64,000 bases of DNA, from positions 124,001-188,000 of the forward strand of contig WNNJ02000274.1 in NCBI GenBank assembly GCA_012934845.2, written 5' to 3'. Positions 55,409 through 64,000 of this stretch are shown here, one piece after another. The translations under genes were made by a program, and so were the position numbers. Numbering within the stretch: the first letter of the stretch is position 1; each line of letters opens with the position of its first letter. This stretch comes from Pomphorhynchus laevis (taxonomy: Eukaryota; Acanthocephala; Palaeacanthocephala; Echinorhynchida; Pomphorhynchidae). The notes under the pieces were generated by a model, which saw nothing but the letters and a program-made list of their open reading frames with translations, did no database searches and had not been told where the DNA came from.

Positions 55409-56394
55409 CTGCTTAATTTAGTGGACAATACCTGAATTTCAGGTATTGTCCACTGACTTATAAACTCATGAATTTCACGATGTACTTGTTCTCTTTGTCT
55501 TTCGTCCTGTATAAATTCATATCTACGCTGCAGATTAAGTAGAATACCAGGATCGCGGATAGAATTATTCATATTTGGGTTAAAACTGGATGCCAGCGAA
55601 ATGTCGAATAGCATGCGAGGATTTTCAGCAGCGCCTACTAATAATTGTTGAGGGTTCATCGTAGAATACCGATTAGTGTTTTCGCTTGACGTAGATTGCA
55701 AAGGCGACTCTAAACGGTTTGAATTATATACATATGATCTAGACGAATCGACTAAATTAAATGGCAAATGAATTAAAATGGATGCAGATAGATTACTTTG
55801 AAATGTAGTATTCTGAGATGCCCCCGGGTTAGGCAGGAGGTTTGTATTTTCAGTTCCTACTTGACTAGTGTTAGCTGTACTATATGAGCTAAAATTAGTA
55901 TTCAGAGGGTTATTGCCAAACTGCTCATGTGCCACATTAAGCATTAGTTCTTGAAAATCGCGATAAATTCTCTGTCGAACATTATATCCACTCGGTAAAC
56001 TCTCAAGGTTAATCAGGGCTCTATCATGGTTTCTCGTAATTTCCTGTATAGTTGTAGGATTACGAATCATTTCCATTGTTTGAAGCATTAAATCTGGATT
56101 GTTAACGAATTGTGAAACCTCGTGGTTCTGCTCCCTCACTTTTTGCATTTGTGGATTGTTAAGCTTAATTAAACTAAACAATGCAGTATTACTCATAAGT
56201 CCTTGAGCCATATGATTACTTAGAAGGTTATGAATTGCATTTGGATCAGTCTGAATAGTGCCAAAAATATTTTGTTGAATTTCATTAAAATTTGAAATTT
56301 CGAATGGAAGGCTCGCAAATGATGCAAGTGGTAATCTGGAAAATGTTGCAATTCCATCAGTATGTTGATCAATATTCGGTTGATGCGATATCAA
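55405..56394 (-). pseudogene. Ubiquilin-like coding block (retrocopy or captured fragment)
   Basis: A 329-codon reverse frame without introns matches ubiquilin around its first STI1 repeats: SNFNEIQQNIFGTIQTDPNA, GLMSNTALFSLIKLNNPQMQ, VNNPDLMLQTMEMIRNPTTI, HDRALINLESLPSGYNV and YRDFQELMLNVAHEQFGNNP (family: [39 protein letters not shown].NP). Ubiquilins carry ubiquitinated clients to the proteasome. The UBL domain is missing except perhaps its last residues (IKEGL just upstream), and no UBA domain follows; only weak second-STI1 similarity (MNPQQLLV, ENPRML, DPGILLNLQR). Many changes at invariant sites suggest relaxed constraint. LINE-B3 lies directly upstream on the same strand and overlaps by a few bases. 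Confidence 0.75.
55420..55454. repeat. 35-bp perfect palindrome at the LINE-C2/ubiquilin junction
   Basis: Arms agtggacaatacctgaa and its complement around a single base. It lies at the point where forward LINE-C2 meets the reverse ubiquilin-like block and encodes the last residues of the latter. Confidence 0.9.
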
Positions 56395-57640
56395 CCCCTC
56401 CTTAATTGTTGAATCGACAAAGAAGCATTATTTGGTTGATTAGATGTGGAGTGATATGCCGAAGGTCGTCGTGGAGACATGAGTCGCAGGACGGGTATGA
56501 CAAACTCAGAGTGGTCGTCTTTGACGACGGAAGCTGCCCGAATATTGGAGTCATGAACTACTTCAACTGACTTGGCTTCGGGCAGTGCAAGATTGCTCAT
56601 AGAAAAGAGTCGCAGAGATGGGTCGTTACAACATTCAAGACTTTTCTCTAGTAGGGGTTGGCCCATCTCGTCAAGACTTTTGAGGATCGCTTTAGCATTT
56701 CCTCTCATCAGTGCGACGGACACGCGTTGAAATAACTGATCCGCTGTGCTGCAATACGCCGTACCGTTTCTGCATAACACAGAACGAGCAATGTAACGAA
56801 TTAGCTTTTCCTCTTGGGGGTTCCATCCTCCGTAAGTTTCAACAACTGCTGCCGCAAAACTGTATCCATTCTCCTCTAATTTGCGTCTATATTTCCTTTC
56901 CTTGACACAGGTGGCATACTTGCTTGCGGCATATCCAGGGATCTCAGAAGCCATGGAAATATACGCATTTTGTTGGGGTTAGTTACAGCAAAATCAACTG
57001 ACATAGGAAGGTCTTTAAAATATAGAATGTCCGCCGGTCTCTCTCGCAAACCACGAACTAGGTTGGGTACCTCATTTGCCACCCTCAATCCAGCAGAAAC
57101 CGCTGTTTGAAAAACTGTATCCTTCAAGCTATCATGTCGAATGTCGGGGGTGACCTCCAAACTGGCATGTTAGGGCGTGGAAGCCGAATTTGTCTGCCAT
57201 CTTAAGGCAGCGTCTCCATCGATAATCACTGTTGCAGAGAGACATCCCTAACCATAGACGTAGAAGCACGACAAATTCATTTGGTGCCAAGTTCATATGT
57301 GTGGCTTTGCTAGGGACGACCTGTAACCAAGCACACTTGTGTGGGCATGAAACTGCCGATAATCGGGCAGTATTGAAGCGATCGGCATTCTCCAATAGCC
57401 TGCGGCGCAACACTTCGTCAATGTAACAAGATAGTCCTTGTTGATTTGTTTGCGGATTTCATACATGTTGCGGAATAATAGATTTAACGAATTCGTACCC
57501 AGGGAAAGTTTTAGGGTCAAGGTTTAATTGGCTAGCGACAGTGTCTACACTGGTCTACACTGAACAGGAAGACTGCCTGAGAGTGTTGGAAGCAGCTTCG
57601 AAGGCCCAGTCCTCCCATCTTCAGCGGTAAGCATATGTTG
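56391..57640 (-). mobile_element. LINE-B copy B3, zinc finger and endonuclease
   Basis: Reverse strand: LKMGGLGLRSCFQHSQAVF (thumb, about 57625-57570), YEIRKQINKDYL, LENADRFNTARLSAVSCPHK, MWLG-like LRLWLGMSLCNSDYRWRRCL, HALTCQFGG, then RHDSLKDTVFQTAVSAGL, RERPADILYFKDLPMSVDFA (both likely catalytic aspartates present), KERKYRRKLEENGYSFAAAV, ETYGGWN and MRGNAKAILKSLD. A longer C-terminal tail follows (SMSNLALPEAKSVEVVHDSN to LSIQQLRRG) than in B1. Diverged from B1/B2, so another subfamily. Two or three frame breaks. Confidence 0.8.
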
Positions 57641-58079
57641 AGTATAATATTGTCGGTAAGGTATGTTGAGTCTACATATTTTATATTATTTATAAATTAA
57701 AAATGATGCTAAAAAATTCAAATAATTAAATTATAAATAATTATAAATAATAAATTATTGTTATATAATAGTTTTTATTAAAAAACACTTTGTTAAAGTT
57801 AAATTTGAAATTCGAAATAAAAGTCAAAAATTAAAATATTTTAAAATGTAAGTGTGGATTTAATAGTAAGTCAAAATATCGTAAGATTGGATATCATAAG
57901 GGGAAACGGCTACCATTTTACAAATTTTATTCATCTTAATCAGTATAGTTGCATTAGATTAAATACCAAATTTATAGGATTTACGTAAGGATTTACGCAA
58001 TCCTTACTCCTTTGATCGCAGTAGAAAAATACTGCAGCTTACACTGTAGCTTATTATTTAATCATAATTATCATTTATT
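57641..58079. other. Unassigned AT-rich sequence
   Basis: No coding content recognised; some phrases recall the dispersed repeat (ataaaagtcaaaaatt near 57817). Confidence 0.5.
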
Positions 58080-58440
58080 ATTTTATCACAATAATTTTTT
58101 GAACAACAGGAGTGTGGTTCGACTCGTTACAAAGTCAAATACATACTAGTGACGTATTTTCTCAGATGAAATTTGAGTATCTAGTATATCTTATTCTAAT
58201 ACTAAGTATATGATTTATTATCTATTCATAAAATTTTTCCGCTAATGATTTCAAATTTATTTTTAATGTTATCTACCCAACATAGCAGCGGGGCCAAATA
58301 CATGCTAATGATGTATTTCCTCTGAAATAACTATCTAGTATCTTATTCTAATACAAAGTATATTATTTATTATTCACCCATAAAACGTTTCCGCTTAATA
58401 GTTTAAATTTATTTTTAATAATATTTTGTAGATTTATATA
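58080..58440. repeat. Two dispersed-repeat pieces in direct order
   Basis: 58080-58255 and 58262-58435 both contain the block ...gacgtatttcctctga..., ...tatctagtat..., ...attctaatac..., ...ccgcttaat/ccgctaatg.... The second also has cccaacatagcagcggggcc. Tandem or serial insertion of the same family. Confidence 0.65.
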
Positions 58441-60990
58441 TTTAACTATAAATAAATATATTTAAACTGTGTCGATTTATATATTTTGCTATTTTCTGTT
58501 TAATTGTATTTTTATAGTAACCCAGTTCAAAATATGTATCTATTAAATTATTTAAATGATTTTGAAGAAAGCCAATATCGTTACAAATTGTTGCAATTCT
58601 TAAAATTTCATTATTTAATGTATTATATTTTATATTATAAGGTATGCATGAATGCTCATGCAAAAATAAATTTAAATATGTCATCTTTACGATATAAATT
58701 AAAAGAAGTTTTAATTAATATTAATAAATGTTCATATCTGGATATATACCTTCTATTCGTAAATAAAAGTGGAGATAAGAGTTTAAATTTTTTTGATTAT
58801 ATCGTGTCGATCTATACATTTTATTATTTTCTGTCTGATGATAAACATCTATAAAATTATTTAAATGATTTTGAATGAAGGCAATATTGTTACATATTAT
58901 GAAAATTCTTAAAATTTCGTTATTTAATGTGTTATATTTTATATTATATTGTATGCATGAATGCTCATGTAAAAACATCTCGGTTGGTGTAACGTTTCCC
59001 AGGCTTAGTGATCCGAAGTATCTTACGGGCGGAATTATGAATCATATTTTTTGTTTCAAAACCAAATTCATATTCTATAAAGCTTAAAAATAAGTCAGCT
59101 ACAATTGGGCTACTATTACCTCCCATTGAAACACCTTTTACTTGTCTAAATATAGATGTCCTTACTTTTAAAAAATTTTGATTTATCAAAATATTTAAGA
59201 ATTCTATTATATCAATTTTATCCATATAATAATATATATTTATTATATATTTTTCATATATTTATATATAATATATAACAATATATATACTTATATTTAC
59301 TTGATGGTTTAAGATTTAGTTGATGGTTTAACTTTTAATTTAGTTAATGGTTTAAATATAAGTTATAAGTAGTTTTAATTTAATATTGTTTTATAGAGGT
59401 CATGAGGAGAAACTGCTATACCATCAGGTATCGGCCCCTCCCTATTCCTCGACCCAACATATTTTCTTGTAAAAAATTTCTTGAATATTTAAATATGCAA
59501 TCTCTACGATATAAATTAATAGTAGTTTTAATTGATGTTAATTAAATGTTCATATCTAGATATACACCTTCTTTATCATTAATATTGGTTTTGTTAAGAA
59601 TAAGGCTTTCTGGATAAATGTGCTCACTAATTGAATAAAAATTATTAGAATTAAATACACATATATCATCAATGTATCGAAACATATATTTCATATATTT
59701 ATATTGTTTAGATTTAGTTTTTACACAGTTATGAACAAATTCATATTCTATAAAGCTTTATATATGTACCTTTTTTTATCATCAACGTTGGTTTTATTAA
59801 GAATGAGACTACCTGGATAAATTTGTTTTCATATTGAATAAAAATTTTTAGAGTTAAATACACATATATCATCAATGTATCGAAATATATATTTCATATC
59901 TTTATACAATTTAGATTTATTTTTTACACGGTTATGTACAAATTCATATATCAAATAAGCATCTAATAAATTATTGAAATGATTTTAAAGAAAATTAATA
60001 TCGTTACAAATTGTTGCGATTCTTAAAATTTCATTATTTAATGTATTATATTTTAATTTGTATGCATAAATGCTCTGCACAAATATGTTTCTTGTAAATT
60101 TAAATGTCATCTTTACGAAAAATTTTTAGTTTTAGTTATGTTAATATGTTCATACTAGATATACACCTCCTTTATCATCATGTTGGTTTTATAAGAATGA
60201 GATCGTGGATAAATTTGTTCGCTTTTTAAATAAAAATTGCTAGAATAAATACATATATCATTAATATATCGAAACACATATTTTGTATCTTTATGTAAGT
60301 TAGATTTATTTGTGTTTAAGCAAAAATATATTTATTTCATTATTGCTCATGCAAAAATATGTTTATTGTAAATTTTAATATGTCATCGTTACGATAGAAA
60401 TTAATTGTAGTTTTAATTGATGTTAATTTAATGTTCAGATCTAGAAATATACGTTCTTTTTCATTAATATTGGTTATTTTAAATAATCATTTATATATGA
60501 AATACAATAAAATTTCATTATTTTATATCTTATATATAAAGGGCACTTAAGAGTTTAAATTTATTCTTTATATTATTGTGTTGATTTATATATTTTACTA
60601 TTTTCTGCTTGATTTTAATTTTATTGTACCCTAGTTTAAAATATGTATCTATTAAATTATTTAAATGATTTTGAAGAAAGCCAATATCGTTACATATTGT
60701 TGCAATTCTTAAAATTTCATTGTTTAATGTATTGTATTTTATATTATATGGTATGCATGAATGCTCATGCATAAATATGTTTCTTGTAAATTTAAATGTC
60801 ATCTTTACGATATAAATTAATATTAGTTTTAGTTAATGTTAATGTAATGTTCATATCTAGATATACACCTTCTTTATCATCAATATTGGTTTTGTTAAGA
60901 ATAAGGCTTTCTGGATAAATTTGTTCACTAATTGAATAAAAACATTTATGCGCTAAATTTAGTGCATTAACTTTTTATCATTGGATAAAA
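58441..60990 (-). mobile_element. PLE-1 polymerase fragments, serial truncated copies
   Basis: Reverse-strand pieces: FLHEHSCIPYNIKYNTLNNE and RIATICNDIGFLQNHLNNLI (58684-58442, again 58978-58721 and 60802-60530), the thumb-like end of PLE-1. Palm with DKIDIIEFLNILINQNFLKV, RQVKGVSMGGNSSPIV and FLSFIEYEF (59225-58965). Palm motif-C repeats around 59540-59760, 59770-59960 and 60830-60950. A dispersed-repeat scrap lies at about 59395-59462. At least five truncated copies, all the same direction. Confidence 0.75.
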
Positions 60991-61047
60991 CTCAGTGGAT
61001 TAAACGTTTGAGGTAATTAAAAATATCACTTTGAGGTATAAAAATGC

Positions 61048-61155
61048 GATTTTAAAAACCGCATTCTTAGGTAGGATTTTAAAAACCGCATTCTTAGGTA
61101 GGATTTTAAAAACCGCATTTTTTGGTAGAATTTTAAAAACCGAATTCCTTGGTTA
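61048..61155. repeat. 27-bp tandem repeat, four copies
   Basis: Units begin at 61048, 61075, 61102 and 61129, each with the core ttttaaaaaccg. Units one and two are identical; units three and four diverge progressively. A minisatellite with no spacer, so not CRISPR. Confidence 0.9.
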
Positions 61156-61159
61156 GACT

Positions 61160-61650
61160 TTTGTTTTAAAGTTACTGGAAAATTAACTTTAGAATATCTA
61201 GAGTTATTCTAGTTACAAGCCAATTACTCTGAATTATCTATTTCCTGTTTCTTTTCGAGAATTCGCTAGTATTTTTCTACAACTAAATTTTACTACTAAG
61301 AGCATTTACGCAAATGATGTTTCGTCAACTAGTTGCAAGCGTGCTACACTATGTTCAAGGATTCAACCACCATTATATATACGAGTAGGTAAATATATAC
61401 GAACATGATTGCCACCAAAACATTCGAGCTATTTTAATATAAAGTATTCTGAATTATATTACTGTATGTGATTCTTTGCAAAAGGTATTTTTTATGAGGT
61501 GAAATGTTTTACTGAAATGCATTACTTTAATGTAGTCAGTGGAAGACTCCTCACTAAATACTTTAAATGACTAATGTTACAGACAAAACTTTTAACCTGT
61601 AGTTCGAATATACAGACAGTATAACTATTCTATGAGTAAGCGATCGTGTA
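61160..61650. other. Upstream flank of the 61.7-kb exon
   Basis: No TE or gene recognised; composition is less AT-rich than elsewhere. It probably includes the promoter-proximal region of the secreted-protein gene that starts at 61696. Confidence 0.45.
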
Positions 61651-61655
61651 AGGGC

Positions 61656-61665
61656 CTATAAATAG
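61656..61665 (+). promoter_or_regulatory. TATA box
   Basis: The word ctataaatag, a consensus TATA element, lies 40 bases upstream of the ATG at 61696. A start about 30 bases downstream would leave a 5' leader of only about 10 bases, so either the leader is very short or a downstream ATG (codon 7, 61714) is used. Confidence 0.55.
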
Positions 61666-61695
61666 GAATACGTCTCATAAAAATTGATATTTAAA

Positions 61696-61828
61696 ATGCT
61701 TTCTAAAGGGAACATGTTTTTTGTGTTGTTCTTTTTTTGCAACAATTGGTCTTTTGCTGTTGGTCAGTCTGTGCATAGTGGATACAGGTTTAGAATTAAC
61801 CCCAACCAGCTAAAATGCGTCTGGCAAG
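61696..61828 (+). CDS. First exon of a secreted protein
   Basis: 44 codons from ATG at 61696 to a strong donor CAAG|GTAAGC at 61828/61829. The peptide starts MLSKGNMFFVLFFFCNNWSF, a signal peptide, followed by AVGQSVHSGYRFRINPNQLK and CVWQ, with cleavage probably after SFAVG or nearby. The exon ends one base into the next codon. No family is recognisable from so short a mature part. A TATA box precedes it. The remaining exons are not visible in the window; the intron takes up a LINE-D insertion at 62362. Confidence 0.6.
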
Positions 61829-62350
61829 GTAAGCTTTACTTCTGAGATTGAGTTTTACTTGTGACTGTTACATAATTGCATGTAATAAATTTAAATTATT
61901 GCATATGCTTTTAAATCATTAATAATAAAACATTATTAAATCATTTAAATATGAAGCAAAGGATTTGCTGTTGTTAGAAAATAGAACATAAATATCGAAT
62001 TTAAAACACATCGAGTATCTTAAAATATCGAATTTAAAACACATCTTAATACTATTGATCATATGACCATTTTAAGTGACCATTTCATTTTATAACCATT
62101 TATAACACTATAATCTAAGAAAGATATCAATCCTGATCTGTTTTTTAAATTTAATTAAATTAAATTAACTGTTGAATTTAGCTAGATACTTCTATCTACA
62201 AGCAGCAAATAACTTAGATAGCAACAATTGATTTTATAGTAAACAGAAAGAATCAAACCAAAAACAAAAACTGCAGCGTTTAAATAGCATTAGTACTTAA
62301 TGGAAAAAACACATTCGAATAGTAAGCGTAACAATTAAACAATGAATGTC
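61829..62350 (+). other. Start of a large intron, AT-rich
   Basis: Begins with GTAAGC. No further exon is recognised before the window end. Contains short direct repeats of aaatatcgaatttaaaacac (near 61990 and 62025, again near 63040). Confidence 0.5.
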
Positions 62351-62361
62351 ATACTAGTGGC

Positions 62362-62770
62362 TGGGCTCTGAAACGGGCCCAGCATCTGTCGTTGAATGGG
62401 AATACCCAGGTGCGCCTCTGGGGCACTTGGGCTATCTCGGGATTAGTCTTCTTCTCTAGAGGACGTCCCCCAGAGCAAAGACTAAGGTTTCTTAAGCTCC
62501 TCATCTCTCGCTTACCCAACATAGTCCGCGCTGACTGGTCTCTTCGGTGGTGAAAGACCCCGGGTGGTTCAGTCGGAAAGCGGCGTGTTGGATTGGTTTG
62601 GGGGGCTCAGATCCCCATGGATTTGAGGCCGTAACTTTGAAGACTGAAGATTCTGGAACTGAAGATTGAATGTTGTTGTGCGATTCGATTTGTCTAACTA
62701 TCTGACTTGACTTAACTGTTTGTTGTATTGCATGCTTGTTATTTATTATTTAATAAAATCGTTGTTGTTA
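62362..62770 (+). mobile_element. LINE-D copy D5, 3' end with target duplication
   Basis: The sequence is the complement-equivalent of the LINE-D2 3' region (36760-37030): cccaggtgcgcctc, cttgggctatctcgggatta, cttaagctcct and gggggctcagatc in order. It ends in a ttatttattatttaat-like tail. The 11-bp word atactagtggc flanks it at 62351-62361 and 62771-62781. This is a clean 5'-truncated insertion and probably recent. Confidence 0.88.
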
Positions 62771-62789
62771 TACTAGTGGCGGTGCGATC

Positions 62790-63440
62790 ACCCCCATTAC
62801 ATTGCAAGCAATGTCCAATGAAAATCCGCTTATGTATGATGAATACCGACAGCTTCTTTTACAACATTAACAAATATTAATATCTGAAGATGCTAGTAGT
62901 TACTAGTGAAATATCCAAATAATTTGTTTGTCCTTCAACTATACCTGATTGTTCCAGGATAATTAGAATGTATATATCTAAATTATTAAGAATTAAATAT
63001 TCCTATTTAAAAGAATAAAATATTCGATAAAATATTCGCGATTTAATATCGAATTTAAAACACATCTTAATATTATTGATCATAGTTGAAATTATATTAT
63101 ATAATATATAATATATATTTATAATATGTATATTATTACATATTTTTAAAATAATGAATTGAATATTTTGAATATTTTGCGAAATAACAAAGTTGAATAT
63201 TATAGAAGCAACTGTATTGAAATATTTGATCTCATTTTATACTTCGTAAATAGGATAAAGAGGATAACCTATAAGGTATTTTATTCAAATTCATTTACAT
63301 GCGATAAAATAATTTATTATAACATTTCGTTTCGATTTAGAATATAATTTTTTTTGCTTTTATTAATAATTGAGACCAATAAGAAAAATTATAATTCTAA
63401 CTAATGCCAACATATGAACTAAATATTTTAATTACCACTG
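62790..63440. other. AT-rich sequence without recognised gene
   Basis: Includes a dense TATA/ATAT stretch near 63090-63130. A 62-codon forward frame at 63159 has no features of a real gene. Confidence 0.55.
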
Positions 63441-63446
63441 CCTATA

Positions 63447-63962
63447 TCACCCGGCAACAAAAATTAAAATGTTATATTGCATTAAAATTCTTTGATAAGA
63501 AAGATACATAAATACTAGATGCGATTCATTTGGAGAGATGTTAAATCTTGACAAAATTCCAACTGCATATGCTATGTCTGGACGAGTGCATATTGCTATA
63601 TAAAGAAGCGATCCAATAATAGATTGATATAATTTTTGATCGACAAATTTGCTTGTGTTGTCATTTACTTCCAGTCGAATATTAGGATTCATGGGAGTAC
63701 TTATGATTTTGCATTCTGACATTTGGTATTTGTTAAGCACGCGCTGTATAAAATTAGTTTGCTGAAGTTCTATATTATCCTCATGAATATTAATTTCGAT
63801 TCCAAGACAATAGTTCAGCTCATTATAATCTTTTGCTTTAAATCGCATACAAAGTTCCGTTTTTATGTGTACCAAGTCGTCTTGATTTTTTGGAGCAATT
63901 GTGATATCTCCACATATACGGCGATTATCATAAACTTGTTGTCGTTTCGAATAAACAAACAC
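63447..63962 (-). mobile_element. Ty1/copia LTR-retrotransposon fossil, polymerase segment
   Basis: The reverse strand encodes the C-terminal half of a Ty1/copia reverse transcriptase and the lead into RNase H: FKAKDYNELNYCLGIEI, QTNFIQRVLNKYQM, STPMNPNIRL, and YQSIIGSLLYIAICTRPDIA with VGILSRF. Family assignment is firm. Only one internal segment is visible; it may continue past the window edge, and no terminal repeats are seen. It looks like a broken fossil with perhaps one or two breaks, fairly young judging by the long recognisable frame. Confidence 0.85.
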
Positions 63963-64000
63963 GGATCGGAGTTACTTTCAGCAAAACCATTGTTTTTGAG

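Noticed and set aside
55405-56394. Ubiquilin block as the functional host ubiquilin gene
   Set aside because: UBL start and UBA domain are missing, invariant STI1 residues are changed, and it is wedged between LINE fragments.
61048-61155. Regularly repeated 27-bp units resembling a CRISPR array
   Set aside because: Units are contiguous with no spacers and the setting is eukaryotic; it is a minisatellite.

Overview
This is a eukaryotic, AT-rich window made almost entirely of degraded retroelements. Host coding DNA appears only as small exons with GT/AG borders. A six-cysteine chitin-binding (CBM14, peritrophin-type) exon and two secreted-protein first exons point to an arthropod (mite or insect); the species cannot be fixed from sequence alone. 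I name the repeats locally: LINE-A, -B and -C have a zinc finger plus restriction-like endonuclease (RLE) C-terminus; LINE-D and -E have a zinc-knuckle ORF1 and are I/Jockey-like; LINE-F is CR1/L2-like; RTE is Rex3-like; PLE-1, -2 and -3 are Penelope-like elements with GIY-YIG domains.

Layout. 0.9-9.7 kb: PLE-1 copies repeatedly invaded by LINE-A. 10-13.5 kb: LINE-E. 13.8-18.2 kb: reverse-strand PLE-1 pieces around an RTE copy. 18.4-25.3 kb: two head-to-head LINE-B copies, the second fused in frame to about 430 codons of unrelated disordered sequence. 26.4 kb (-): last exon of a chitin-binding-type gene. 27-30.3 kb: RTE, then three partial PLE-1 polymerases. 33.3-33.6 kb (-): CBM14 exon. 33.7-35.4 kb (-): LINE-F. 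35.7-46.8 kb: four LINE-D copies with PLE-1 between them. 48.5-49.15 kb: RTE tail in a large hairpin. 49.46-49.83 kb (-): secreted acidic first exon. 51-57.6 kb: PLE-1 containing LINE-C containing LINE-A, then a LINE-B copy joined to a ubiquilin-like coding block. 58-61 kb: PLE-1 scraps. 61.7 kb (+): TATA box and first exon of a secreted protein. 62.4 kb: short LINE-D insertion with target duplication. 63.4 kb to the end: Ty1/copia fossil.

The strongest new-looking observations are these. (1) LINE-A has inserted at least twice, probably three or four times, within about 10 bp of the same point in the PLE-1 N-terminal coding region, always antiparallel to PLE-1, with 12-15 bp target duplications; an empty copy of the site is also in the window. 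This looks like an RLE retrotransposon that uses another retroelement as its target. (2) LINE-B occurs twice with non-LINE coding sequence directly behind its endonuclease domain in the same orientation: once a ubiquilin STI1-region open for 330 codons, once a long D/N/S-rich block in the same reading frame as the endonuclease. Both suggest host-sequence capture or chimeric gene birth.

Most LINE and PLE copies are 5'-truncated and frame-broken. The two LINE-B chimeras, the LINE-F polymerase (open but internally deleted) and the copia segment have the longest open frames and are probably the youngest.
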